A stretch of DNA of 37,844 nt from Actinobacteria bacterium QS_8_72_14 (GTDB taxonomy: Bacteria > Actinomycetota > Nitriliruptoria > Euzebyales > Egibacteraceae), in the NCBI GenBank assembly GCA_003021615.1, contig PXPH01000037.1, positions 33,247 through 71,090 on the forward strand, written 5' to 3'. Each line of letters starts with the position of its first letter. The stretch's first letter is position 1. Of the stretch, positions 26,837 through 34,125 are shown piece after piece. The position numbers and the translations under genes are program-made. The notes beneath the pieces are model-generated. The model searched no databases. It worked only from the letters and a program-made list of their open reading frames with translations, and had not been told where the DNA came from.

Positions 26837-28279
26837 TCAGCGCGCGGCGATCGCGGGGTGCTGGGCGGGCCAGCCCACCGCCCGCTGTGCCTGTCCGGCC
26901 AGCCGCAGCAGCGTGGCCTCGTCGGCGGGCCGGCCGGTGAGCATGACGCCCACGGGCAAGCCAGTGGCGTCGGCGTGAGCGGTGGCCTCTTTCGACCCCG
27001 CCCACGCCAGGGGCAGGCTGATCGCCGGCTGCCCGGTGAGGTTGGCCAGCGGCGCCAGTCCCACGTAGTCAGCGGCGGCGGCGAACGCGGCGTCGGGCTC
27101 TAGGCCGTCGAAGGCGCCGATGGGCACCGGCGGACGGGTCAGCGTGGGCGACACGATCACGTCGTATTCTTGGCACGCGGCCACGATCCGGCGCGCGGCC
27201 AGCCGCAGCGACGCCACGGCCTGCAGCAGCCGCGGCGCGGCGGTCGCGTGCCCGGTGCGCGCGTGGTGGGCGTTGAACGGCTCCAGCTGTTCGGGCTCCA
27301 GTGGCAGTGCTGCGATCCCGCAGACCCACAGGGTGGCGAACTGCTCGCGCACGTCGGCCGACAGCCCGAGCTTGGCCGTGTCGACGGGCTCCACGGCGTG
27401 GCCCAAATCGCCCAGCAGCCGGGCCGTGGATTCCGCTGCGGCGGTCGTGTCGGCGTCGAAGTCCGCCAAGGGGGCCGACGTGATCAGCCCCACGCGCAGC
27501 GCGCCCGGCTCGGTGGCGGGCTCGGCGGCGTAGGGGCGCTCGGGCTCGGGCGCCCAGTAAGGGTCGCCGGTCACGTAGCCGCGCATCACATCCAGCAGCG
27601 CCGTGGCGTCCTCCACATGCCGGGTAAGGGGACCGGGGGTGACCAGACCGGCCAGCTGGTCGCCCAGCAGCGGCGCCAGCGACACTCGCCCCCGCGAGGG
27701 CTTGACGCCCACCACCCCGCAGCAGGAGGCGGGGATGCGGATCGAGCCGCCCCCGTCGGATCCTTGCGCCACCGGCACCAGGCCCGCCGCGAGCGCCGCG
27801 GCCGCGCCCCCCGAGGACCCGCCCGGGGAGCGCTGAAGATCCCACGGGTTGCGGGTGGGGCCGTGCAGCCGGGGTTCGGTGATCGGCTGGGTACCCCACT
27901 CCGGCACGTTGGTCTTGCCCACCACCACGAAGCCGGCCCGGCGCAGGCGCGCCACGTGCTCCTCGTCGAAGTCGGGCACGAAGTCGGCCATCGCCGCGGT
28001 GCCAAAGGTGGTGGTCAGCCCGCGGGTGCAGTGCAGGTCCTTGATGGCGATGGGCACCCCGTCGAAGGGCCGGGCGTCGGCCGTGCCGGCGCGGGCCCGG
28101 GCCGCGCGCGCCTCCTCGCGGGCGCGCTCGGGAGCCAGGGCGACGAGGCTGTTGAGCTGCCCGTCGATGCGCTCGATGCGCTCAAGGCAGCCGTCGATGA
28201 GCTCGACGGGCGAGACGTCGCGGCGCTGCACGCCCCGGGCGAGCTCACACGCGGAGGCGGTGGCGAGATCGGCGTCCAC
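26837..28279 (-). CDS. Amidase-signature family amidase
   Basis: A 480-residue amidase-signature (AS) hydrolase that cleaves a C-N amide bond. The Ser-cisSer-Lys triad is visible: Lys80 in PIAIKDLH, the cis-Ser in SPGGSSGGAAA (Ser155 or Ser156), and nucleophile Ser179 in GSDGGGSIRIPAS. Other family blocks are VVVGKTNVPEWG (118-129), GLVTPGPLTRHVEDA and QPAISLPLAW. The length suits stand-alone amidases. It is unlikely to be GatA because no gatB or gatC is adjacent and it resembles general amidases; the substrate is unknown. GTG 28279 has no good SD, but GCTACAAC on the minus strand lies about ten bases before it, compatible with a leaderless transcript. Confidence 0.92.
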   Translation of the reverse strand: MDADLATASACELARGVQRRDVSPVELIDGCLERIERIDGQLNSLVALAPERAREEARAARARAGTADARPFDGVPIAIKDLHCTRGLTTTFGTAAMADFVPDFDEEHVARLRRAGFVVVGKTNVPEWGTQPITEPRLHGPTRNPWDLQRSPGGSSGGAAAALAAGLVPVAQGSDGGGSIRIPASCCGVVGVKPSRGRVSLAPLLGDQLAGLVTPGPLTRHVEDATALLDVMRGYVTGDPYWAPEPERPYAAEPATEPGALRVGLITSAPLADFDADTTAAAESTARLLGDLGHAVEPVDTAKLGLSADVREQFATLWVCGIAALPLEPEQLEPFNAHHARTGHATAAPRLLQAVASLRLAARRIVAACQEYDVIVSPTLTRPPVPIGAFDGLEPDAAFAAAADYVGLAPLANLTGQPAISLPLAWAGSKEATAHADATGLPVGVMLTGRPADEATLLRLAGQAQRAVGWPAQHPAIAAR

Positions 28280-28419
28280 GCGCCGCGTTGTAGCACAGCA
28301 TGCGGGGCGCGCCCGGGGCGGGGGCCCCGGGGTGCTGGCAGACTGGCCGGTGTCGGGTCACCGTGGACGAATGGCGGTGCCCTGGGGCCAAGCGATGCTC
28401 GGCGAAAGGCCGCGTTCGA

Positions 28420-28899
28420 ATGTCCGCTGAGCGTCCTGCGATGATCGTCAGCGCCTGCCTGGCCGGCTGCGCTTGTCGGTTCGACGGGCGGGCCAAGCCG
28501 GTCGCCGAGGTCCAGCAGCTGGTCGAGCGCGGCGAGGCGGTGGCGGTGTGCCCGGAGGTGGCCGGCGGCCTGGACGCCCCGCGCCGTCCGGCCGAGATCA
28601 ACGGCGGCGACGGCTGCGACGTGCTCGATGGCCGCGCGCGGGTCGTCGACGACGCCGGCTGTGACGTCACCGAGGCCCATCTCGCCGGCGCCGCCGAGGC
28701 TGTGCGCGCCGCTCGGGCCGCCGGCGCCGAGACCGCCGTGCTCAAGGACGGCAGTCCCTCCTGTGGCAGCCGGCAACGATACGATGGGACGTTCACCGGC
28801 ACACGACGCGCGGGCCAGGGTGTGACTGCCGCGGCGCTGCGGCGCGCCGGGGTGGCAGTGCGCAGCGAGAACGAGCCGCTGCCCGAGGCTGACGCCTAA
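28420..28899 (+). CDS. DUF523 / TudS-like thiouracil desulfidase homologue
   Basis: A 159-residue DUF523 protein. It shows MIVSACLAG with Cys13, FDGRAKP, VCPEVAGGLDAPRRPAEI with Cys44, and LKDGSPSCGS with Cys115, plus GQGVTAAALRRAGV near the end. DUF523 includes TudS, a [4Fe-4S]-dependent enzyme that removes sulfur from 2-thiouracil, in which three conserved Cys bind the cluster; the three Cys here fall in the matching family motifs. Start ATG 28420 has GAAAGG upstream; ATG 28441 is the alternative. It lies 63 nt before thiI in the same direction, an interesting pairing of thiolation and desulfuration. Desulfidase activity is inferred from the family. Confidence 0.87.
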   Translation: MSAERPAMIVSACLAGCACRFDGRAKPVAEVQQLVERGEAVAVCPEVAGGLDAPRRPAEINGGDGCDVLDGRARVVDDAGCDVTEAHLAGAAEAVRAARAAGAETAVLKDGSPSCGSRQRYDGTFTGTRRAGQGVTAAALRRAGVAVRSENEPLPEADA

Positions 28900-28919
28900 C
28901 GCCGCGTCGCGCGTGCCCG

Positions 28920-28953
28920 TGTGCCGGCATCCCCCCTTGTGCCGGCATCCCCC
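28920..28953. repeat. 16-bp direct repeat just upstream of thiI
   Basis: TGTGCCGGCATCCCCC occurs at 28920-28935 and 28938-28953, ending about ten bases before the thiI start. It occupies most of the DUF523-thiI gap. It may be a binding site pair or a simple duplication. Confidence 0.75.
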
Positions 28954-28962
28954 TGGTAGGAA

Positions 28963-30354
28963 ATGAGCTCTGTGGAATCCGGTGAGCGCTGGCTGGTGCT
29001 GACCGAGTCCGGCGAGTGCTACACCAAGTCCAAGCAGACCCGGCGGCGGTTCCAGCGCATCCTGGATCGCCGCCTGCGCGCGGCGTTGGCCGGCGCGCCA
29101 AGCGCTGAGCTGGTGCGACGGCGCCGGCGGCTGCTGGTGCGCGTGTGCGAACCGGCCGACCTCGAGCGGGCCGGGCGGGCGGCGGCGCGCACGTTTGGCA
29201 TCCACCGCGTCGCCGAGGCCACCCCGCTGGCCGAGGAGCCGTTGGACGCGCTGCTGGCCGAGGTCGCCGACCGGGCGCGCGAGCGCGTGCGCGGGCGCAC
29301 GTTCGCGGTGCGTCTGCGTGCGCGCGGTGGCCAGAGCTGGCGCACCACCGACGTCGCCGCGGACCTGGGGGCGCGGCTGGTGGGCGTCTCAGCCGGGGTG
29401 AACCTGGACTCGCCCGAGGTCGAGGTCCGCCTGGAGGCCGACGGCGACGTCGCCTGGCTCATCGAGCGCGTCTGGCAGGGCCCCGGCGGCCTGCCGCTGG
29501 GCAGCCAGGACGTGGTGGCCACGCTGATCTCGGGCGGGTTCGACTCGGCGGTGGCCGCCGGCATGGTCATGGCCCGGGGCTGTCCCACCGACTTCGTGCA
29601 CATGACCTTGGAGTGCGCCCAGAGCGATCACGCCACGGCCGTGGCCCACCATCTCGCTCGCCAGTGGGCTGTGGGAACCCGGCCGCGGCTGTGGATGCTC
29701 GACTTCCAGCCTGTGCGCCAAGCGCTGCTGACCCATGTGTGCTCCCAGTTGCGCCAAGTGGTGCTCAAGCAGGTGATGCTGGCCGCTGCCGACCGCTTGG
29801 CCCAGCGGGTGGGCTATCCGGCGCTGGTCACCGGCGAGTCCATCGGGCAGGTCTCCAGCCAGACCCTGGCCAACCTCGCCGAGATCGACCGCGCCGCCAC
29901 GCGCACGGTGCTGCGCCCCCTGGCCGGCCTGCCCAAGCAGGACATCATCGACCGGGCCCATCAGCTGGGCACCCACGACCTGTCGGTGCGGGCCAAGGAG
30001 GTCTGTGACCTCTCCGATGGCCCCGTAGCCGTGGCCGCGACCACCGGCGAGCTCGCCGAGGCCGCCGGCGACCTCATCCAGCCGCTGGTGGCCACCGCCC
30101 TGGACAGCCTGCAGGTGGTCGACCTGTCGGTGTGGATGCCTGGGGCGCCGGGCGTGCCCGTGATTGACGCCGAGGCGGATGTGCCCGTGGTGCGCGTCGA
30201 TGGGCCCGAGGACGCCGAGGCCGTGCCGACCGGGCAGCCGCTGGCGCTAAGCGGCCGTGACGCGCTGCGCGTGGCCACCCGGCTGGTGGCCCAGGGTCGT
30301 GACGTGCGCGTGGCCCAGCCGTCGGCGGCGGCCACCGAGACCACCGCCGCCTGA
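28963..30354 (+). CDS. thiI: tRNA 4-thiouridine synthetase ThiI
   Basis: A 463-residue ThiI protein that adenylates uridine-8 of tRNA and inserts sulfur; some homologues also serve thiazole synthesis. An N-terminal ferredoxin-like and THUMP region (about 10-170) precedes the PP-loop ATPase with ISGGFDSAVAAGMVM (189-203) and TGESIGQVSSQTLANL (290-305). Cys348 in KEVCDLS lies where E. coli Cys344 is expected. The tail (about 385-455) resembles a rhodanese domain in layout (PLALSGRDALRVATRLVAQG) but has no catalytic Cys corresponding to E. coli Cys456. AGGAA abuts ATG 28963, so GTG 28972, nine bases downstream of it, is a credible alternative start. It follows the DUF523 gene by 63 nt and may share its transcript. 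Confidence 0.92.
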   Translation: MSSVESGERWLVLTESGECYTKSKQTRRRFQRILDRRLRAALAGAPSAELVRRRRRLLVRVCEPADLERAGRAAARTFGIHRVAEATPLAEEPLDALLAEVADRARERVRGRTFAVRLRARGGQSWRTTDVAADLGARLVGVSAGVNLDSPEVEVRLEADGDVAWLIERVWQGPGGLPLGSQDVVATLISGGFDSAVAAGMVMARGCPTDFVHMTLECAQSDHATAVAHHLARQWAVGTRPRLWMLDFQPVRQALLTHVCSQLRQVVLKQVMLAAADRLAQRVGYPALVTGESIGQVSSQTLANLAEIDRAATRTVLRPLAGLPKQDIIDRAHQLGTHDLSVRAKEVCDLSDGPVAVAATTGELAEAAGDLIQPLVATALDSLQVVDLSVWMPGAPGVPVIDAEADVPVVRVDGPEDAEAVPTGQPLALSGRDALRVATRLVAQGRDVRVAQPSAAATETTAA

Positions 30355-30367
30355 GGGATCCGCCCGC

Positions 30368-30417
30368 GCGCGTTGGCAGGGCCGCCACGCGGCCGGTGGG
30401 TTACAGCGGCAACGCGC
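30368..30417. terminator. Likely bidirectional terminator, thiI / LmeA-like
   Basis: GCGCGTTG (30368-30375) pairs with CAACGCGC (30410-30417), and a second perfect hairpin GGCCGC-CAC-GCGGCC (30380-30394) is nested inside. The structure fills the 74-bp gap between convergent genes. No T-run on either strand. Confidence 0.5.
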
Positions 30418-30428
30418 CGCGGCGGGCG

Positions 30429-30980
30429 TCACCCGGCGGCGCGCACCAACGCCGGGGGAACCCGGGTGAACTCACAGCTCAGGTGGGCGCCGTTGTCGGC
30501 GCGCTGCACCCGGGGCGTGCAGGGCATGACCTGCGGTGGCAGCGCCAGGGGCACGCTCTGACCCTGCGACAGCTGCGCCAGGTCGACCGTGTCCGGCAAC
30601 AGCTCGCCGGCGGTGTTTCGCGCCTTTTGGTCGATGCTGACGGTGACCGTGCCGGAGTCGATCGCGGTGACCTCGACCTCGCCGGTGAACAGCTTCTGGC
30701 GGTCCAGCACGATGCCGCGCAGCTGTGCCGACGCCGAGCCAAACGTCACCGTTTGGCCGGCGATTTTCTCCAGGGTCATCGTGAGCCGCCGCACCCGGTT
30801 GTCGGCCAGCAGGCGCGGCACGAACGGGAACGTCCCGACGTGGGCCTCGACCGTTGCCGCCTCGCCCAGGCGGGCGTTGGCGCGCTGCTCCACGCGGTCG
30901 GCCAGCAGCCGCGGCGCGGCCCACTCGACGCCGACCCCAACGACCACCACCAGCACCAGCAGGGCCAGCACGGCCTTCAT
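30429..30980 (-). CDS. LmeA-like phospholipid-binding protein (DUF2993)
   Basis: A 183-residue protein with an N-terminal hydrophobic signal or anchor (residues 3-20, VLALLVLVVVVGVGVEW) followed by a DUF2993 domain: PRLLADRVEQRANARLG, VPRLLADNRVRRLTMTLEKI, SASAQLRGIVLDRQKLFTGE and, near the end, GAHLSCEFTRVPPALV. In mycobacteria LmeA is a periplasmic phospholipid-binding protein needed for normal lipomannan and lipoarabinomannan. Whether this organism makes such glycans is unknown. ATG 30980 has GAGGAGC five bases upstream. It is the last gene of the DUF3467-to-LmeA operon, 31 nt after the DUF983 stop, and converges on thiI. Confidence 0.85.
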   Translation of the reverse strand: MKAVLALLVLVVVVGVGVEWAAPRLLADRVEQRANARLGEAATVEAHVGTFPFVPRLLADNRVRRLTMTLEKIAGQTVTFGSASAQLRGIVLDRQKLFTGEVEVTAIDSGTVTVSIDQKARNTAGELLPDTVDLAQLSQGQSVPLALPPQVMPCTPRVQRADNGAHLSCEFTRVPPALVRAAG

Positions 30981-31011
30981 CGTTGCTCCTCGTTGCCTTA
31001 GGTCGCCGGCC

Positions 31012-31428
31012 TCAGTCAGCGCCGTCGTGGGAGGCGTCGTCGCTAGGCCCGCGCCCCTGATAGGGGTGAAGCCGCAGGTCCAGCCACAGCCACACCGTCT
31101 TGGTCCGCGGATAGAACCACAGTGGCACGGCGATCATCGCCGCGATGGCGGCCACCAGCAGCGCCGTCCACGGCACGTCGGGCCACGTCGTGGCAACCGT
31201 GCCCAGCAGCAGCGCCATGAGCACCGCCTCGGCCACGGCGAGGTTGATGATCAACCCGCCCACCCAGTAGCCGTGCTCACGCAAAAACACCAGGCGACAG
31301 CCAGGGCAGCGCTCGGTGAGCTCGCCCCACCGGTCCCAGATGGCCTTGTGCCCGCAGCGGGGGCAGCGCTTGCGCAGCGCGGGGCCGAGGCGCGGGCGTG
31401 CGCCCGCCCACTCGCCGGCGTCGCTCAC
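31012..31428 (-). CDS. DUF983 family zinc-ribbon membrane protein
   Basis: A 138-residue protein. Near the N-terminus is a zinc-ribbon-like pair, CPRCGHKAIWDRWGELTE plus CPGC (two CxxC motifs), followed by FLREHGYWVGGLIINLAVAE and two hydrophobic helices (about 58-80 and 86-108). This layout matches DUF983, a family of unknown role often found near respiratory or cell-envelope genes. A short acidic tail follows. GTG 31428 overlaps the stop of the GT20 gene by four bases (GTGA) with GGAGCG upstream, so it is translationally coupled and the long open frame upstream of it is not coding. Confidence 0.85.
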   Translation of the reverse strand: MSDAGEWAGARPRLGPALRKRCPRCGHKAIWDRWGELTERCPGCRLVFLREHGYWVGGLIINLAVAEAVLMALLLGTVATTWPDVPWTALLVAAIAAMIAVPLWFYPRTKTVWLWLDLRLHPYQGRGPSDDASHDGAD

Positions 31429-32873
31429 GCCGGACGCTCCGCCACCGCGTTGCGCAGCACGGCCCGCTGGGCGGCCAGCCACTCGCCCGGTGGACCGACT
31501 TGGGCTTGCCGGCGCAGTTGGTGGGCGCGCGCGGTGCGCTCGTCGGGCTGCAGCGACAGCGCGGTGTGCAACGCCTCGGCGGTGGACTCGACGTCGTAGG
31601 GGTTGACCGTGACGGCCGCGTCGCCCAGCACGTCGCAGGCGCCGGCGTTGCGCGACAGCACCAGCGCCCCGTCGCGCTCGTTGAGCACCGCCCCCTCCTT
31701 GGCGACCAGGTTCGTGCCGTCGATGACCGGGTTGGTCAACAGCACGTCGTAGCGCTGCAACGCGGCTAGGGCCGCCGGGTAGTCGTCGCCGACCGAGAAC
31801 TCCAGCACGGCCTCGCCGAAGCGTTCGACGATGCGCTCGGCGACCTGCTGGCACGCCTGCAGATACGCGCGGTACTCCGGCACGCCCTGGCGGGAGGCGT
31901 TGAGGTTGGCGTAGTGCCACACGCGCTCACGCCACTCGGGGTGGGTCTCCAGCAATCGCTCGTAGGCCAGCAGCCCCCGCAAAATGTTCTTGGACAGGTC
32001 GGTGCGGTCGGCGCGCACCAGCATCGCGCGGTCGCCGCGTTGCTCGTCCAGTGTCGCCCCGGCGGCGCGCACGTCGTCGGCGTCGGCCCGTCGGGTGAGT
32101 GCGTCGGTGTCGACGCCCAGCACAAAGTCGGCCACGACCACCCGCCGGCCGTCGACCAGCAGCGCGTCGCCGTCGCGGGCGGCGCCGGCGGCGACCTGGG
32201 CGGTCTCGCGGAAGCGCTCGGCCCACCTGGGCGAGCTGAACGCGACCACGTCGTTGGCCAAAAGCCCGTCCAGCACCCCCGAGACCACCGGATCCGGCAG
32301 GCGGCCCAGCATCCGCGGGGTGGGCCACGGCGTGTGCAGATAGTGCAGCAGCCGCGCCTTTGGGTGGGCGCGGCGGACGTGGCGCCCGGCGGCGCACAGG
32401 TGGTAGTCCTGCAGCATGACGTCGGCGTTGCCGCCGAGGTCGTCGACGGCTTCAGCCGCGGCCTGGCCGACCTGGGCGTTGGCGGGCAGATAGGCCTCGT
32501 ACCACGGGTCGTGCCAGCCCACTCCGGAGGGCTCGTAGGGCGCGCCCCACAAGTCGTGGACGGTAAACCACAGCCAGCGGTTACTGACCTCGTCGTAGTA
32601 GCCCTCGAAGCGCTCGCCGACGTCGATTGGGCGCACCTGGGTGGTGGTGCCCTCTAGGTCCACTGACAGGGCTTTGCCGTGGTGCTCAGCGGCGATCTCG
32701 CGGTCGTTGGTGTCCAGGGCGACCGACACCCACTGGCCCGGCTCCTGGGCCAGCGCGCCGGTCAGCGCGGTGACCAACCCGCCGGCGCCCTTGCGGGCGT
32801 GACGCCGGCCGTCGGCGTCGATCTCCCAGCGCACCGGGCCTCGATTGCTGGCGATGACCAGCCCGTCGCTCAC
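31425..32873 (-). CDS. otsA: GT20 trehalose-6-phosphate synthase-like glycosyltransferase
   Basis: A 482-residue GT-B enzyme of family GT20, which transfers glucose from a nucleotide sugar to glucose-6-phosphate or a related acceptor. Family blocks: VIASNRGPV (6-14), GAGGLVTAL, QDYHLCAAG, HYLHTPWP, VDTDALTR, RADRTDLSKNILRGLLAYER, NPVIDGTNLVAKEG and GALVLSRNAGACDVLGD. It differs from classical OtsA (DGMNLVAKE, LSEFAGA), so a divergent subfamily or another acceptor, such as a glycerol-phosphate or validamine-type compound, cannot be excluded. No trehalose phosphatase (otsB) is in view. GTG 32873 overlaps the upstream stop by four bases (GTGA). The product would be a compatible solute or envelope precursor. 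Confidence 0.85.
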   Translation of the reverse strand: MSDGLVIASNRGPVRWEIDADGRRHARKGAGGLVTALTGALAQEPGQWVSVALDTNDREIAAEHHGKALSVDLEGTTTQVRPIDVGERFEGYYDEVSNRWLWFTVHDLWGAPYEPSGVGWHDPWYEAYLPANAQVGQAAAEAVDDLGGNADVMLQDYHLCAAGRHVRRAHPKARLLHYLHTPWPTPRMLGRLPDPVVSGVLDGLLANDVVAFSSPRWAERFRETAQVAAGAARDGDALLVDGRRVVVADFVLGVDTDALTRRADADDVRAAGATLDEQRGDRAMLVRADRTDLSKNILRGLLAYERLLETHPEWRERVWHYANLNASRQGVPEYRAYLQACQQVAERIVERFGEAVLEFSVGDDYPAALAALQRYDVLLTNPVIDGTNLVAKEGAVLNERDGALVLSRNAGACDVLGDAAVTVNPYDVESTAEALHTALSLQPDERTARAHQLRRQAQVGPPGEWLAAQRAVLRNAVAERPA

Positions 32874-33394
32874 GGCTCGTCCTTCGGGGACGCGGGCGGG
32901 GGGTGGGCACTGGCGACCGGGTCGCCGCCGCGCCAGCCTGCCAGCCGGGCGGACACGGCGTCGGCGATCGCGGTGTCGGTCGGCGGGCGAGCCAGCGCCT
33001 CGTCCAGGCCCACCGCCGCACGGGCGATCTCGGCGTCGTCGGGGTCGGCGCCCACAGCCGTCAGCAGCGCGCCCGGACGCCAGCGCCGCAGCAGCCCGCA
33101 CTGGATCAGCACGCCGCTGCGGCGGCGGCGCTGAGACAAACCGACAAGCTTGCGTTCGTTGAGCAACACCTCGCCGCGCCCGCGGGTGGCAAAGCACACC
33201 GACGCCAGCAGGCGCTGACGGGCGTCGCCACGGCGGTGGGCCGTCGAGCGATACCACCGCAGCCGCGGAGCGGGGTCACGGGCCAGTGCCTCCAGCGCCG
33301 CCTCGGTGGCGGCCACCAACGCCGAGGGCGTGGCGGCCACCGGTGGCTCGACGCGCCAGGGGCGCTCGGCGGCCACGGGGCCCCCGGCGGCCAC
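32870..33394 (-). CDS. Truncated lipoate-protein ligase A-like protein
   Basis: The frame ending at 32870 has features of the C-terminal half of actinobacterial LplA-family proteins: LASVCFATRGRGEVLLNERK, LVGLSQRRRRSGVLIQCGLL, then a helical tail. The expected N-terminal half with the RRxxGGGAV lipoyl-AMP motif is missing; directly upstream lies the DUF3467 gene. The start is uncertain: GTG 33394 and GTG 33376 are in frame, inside an 18-bp imperfect repeat of Ala/Gly codons (about 33366-33410). The product (about 174 residues) probably lacks ligase activity. It may be a decayed gene kept in frame in the operon or a reduced paralogue with another role. It overlaps the GT20 start by four bases. 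Confidence 0.6.
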   Translation of the reverse strand: MAAGGPVAAERPWRVEPPVAATPSALVAATEAALEALARDPAPRLRWYRSTAHRRGDARQRLLASVCFATRGRGEVLLNERKLVGLSQRRRRSGVLIQCGLLRRWRPGALLTAVGADPDDAEIARAAVGLDEALARPPTDTAIADAVSARLAGWRGGDPVASAHPPPASPKDEP

Positions 33395-33422
33395 GGCGCC
33401 CCCGGCGGGCCGTGGCGACTCG

Positions 33423-33734
33423 CTAGCCGACTTCTTTGACGTTGCCGAACTTGTCCTCGTAGTTGTTGAGGTTGGTGTTGAGCGCCCGGATGACCTTGCC
33501 GGCCACGGTCGGTGGGATCTTGATGCGGCTGACCACGTCGGCGTGGACCTCTTCGGAGCCGTCGCCGGGTAACAGCTGGCAGAAGTCCAGTGTGAACTCG
33601 TGCGGAGAGTGGCTGACAATCAGGAAATTGGCGTAGGTGCCGTGCTTGAGCTCGTCGTCGACGTTGAGCTTGACCTTCTGGCGCTGGGGCTCCTCGGAAG
33701 AGTCTCCGGGTTCTGGCTGCGGCGTGTCGCTCAT
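33423..33734 (-). CDS. DUF3467 family protein
   Basis: A 103-residue protein matching DUF3467: YANFLIVSHSPHEFTLDFCQ, VVSRIKIPPTVAGKVIRALN and NLNNYEDKFGNVKEVG. Function is unknown; proteins of this family occur across bacteria and archaea as small single-domain proteins. ATG 33734 has an excellent AAGGAG seven bases upstream. It is the first gene of the operon that continues with the LplA-like, GT20, DUF983 and LmeA-like genes. TAGGAT on the minus strand (33790-33785) is a possible -10 box. Confidence 0.92.
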   Translation of the reverse strand: MSDTPQPEPGDSSEEPQRQKVKLNVDDELKHGTYANFLIVSHSPHEFTLDFCQLLPGDGSEEVHADVVSRIKIPPTVAGKVIRALNTNLNNYEDKFGNVKEVG

Positions 33735-33885
33735 TTTTTCACTCCTTGGACTCCGGCGGGGTGGGCCGCGCGACGCAGGCCCCGATCCTACGAGCGCGCC
33801 GGCGGGCGCAGCGGCTTGGGGCCCGCGGCTACCCGCTCGTGGCGGGCGAAGCCGGCCTGTTGGTCGGGGCGCGTTTGGGTTGCGC

Positions 33886-33891
33886 TATCCT
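33886..33891 (+). promoter_or_regulatory. Likely -10 box of the tRNA-Val promoter
   Basis: TATCCT lies 42 nt before the tRNA-Val gene; TTGGTC at 33860-33865 could be a -35 box but the spacing (20 nt) is long. Confidence 0.4.
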
Positions 33892-33932
33892 CGTCACGGC
33901 CGCGCGCGCAGCGGCCCACGTTGTGCGCTCCC

Positions 33933-34006
33933 GGGCGCTTAGCTCAGTTGGTCAGAGCGCCGGCCTTACACGCCGGAGGGCACTGGTTCGACTCCAGTAG
34001 CGCCCA
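33933..34006 (+). tRNA. tRNA-Val(UAC)
   Basis: A 74-nt cloverleaf. The acceptor stem pairs GGGCGCT (33933-33939) with AGCGCCC (33999-34005) and an A discriminator. The D arm is GCTCAGTTGGTCAGAGC, the anticodon stem CCGGC/GCCGG encloses loop CTTACAC with anticodon TAC, and the T arm has GGTTCGACTCC. The next two bases are CC but not CCA, so the 3' end is added by enzyme. Confidence 0.97.
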
Positions 34007-34097
34007 CCGTTCACACGCCAGCGGCCACTCGGTCTCCTTGGGGGCTGGCCCGGCGGCGGGCCGCAACACCGGCCCTGCGCTGGGGCGCGTCGCTGGC

Positions 34098-34125
34098 TAG
34101 GCTGGCTGAGTGAGCACTCACTCAG
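34098..34125 (+). promoter_or_regulatory. TAGGCT -10 box and TetR operator palindrome
   Basis: TAGGCT (34098-34103) is followed at once by the palindrome CTGAGTGAG-CA-CTCACTCAG (34106-34125), two perfect 9-bp arms. The palindrome covers the expected start of transcription and the GTG start codon (34110) of the TetR gene. This is the layout expected for autorepression of the TetR-ABC operon from a leaderless promoter. Confidence 0.75.

Noticed and set aside
25659-27005. A 448-codon minus-strand frame between the CWBR2 glycosidase and the amidase
   Set aside because: Pro/Arg/Ala low-complexity; it overlaps the XdhC-like gene and the end of the amidase on the opposite or same strand in the wrong frame.
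26837-28279. GatA subunit of the amidotransferase
   Set aside because: The catalytic triad is shared, but no gatB/gatC neighbours exist and the sequence resembles general amidases.
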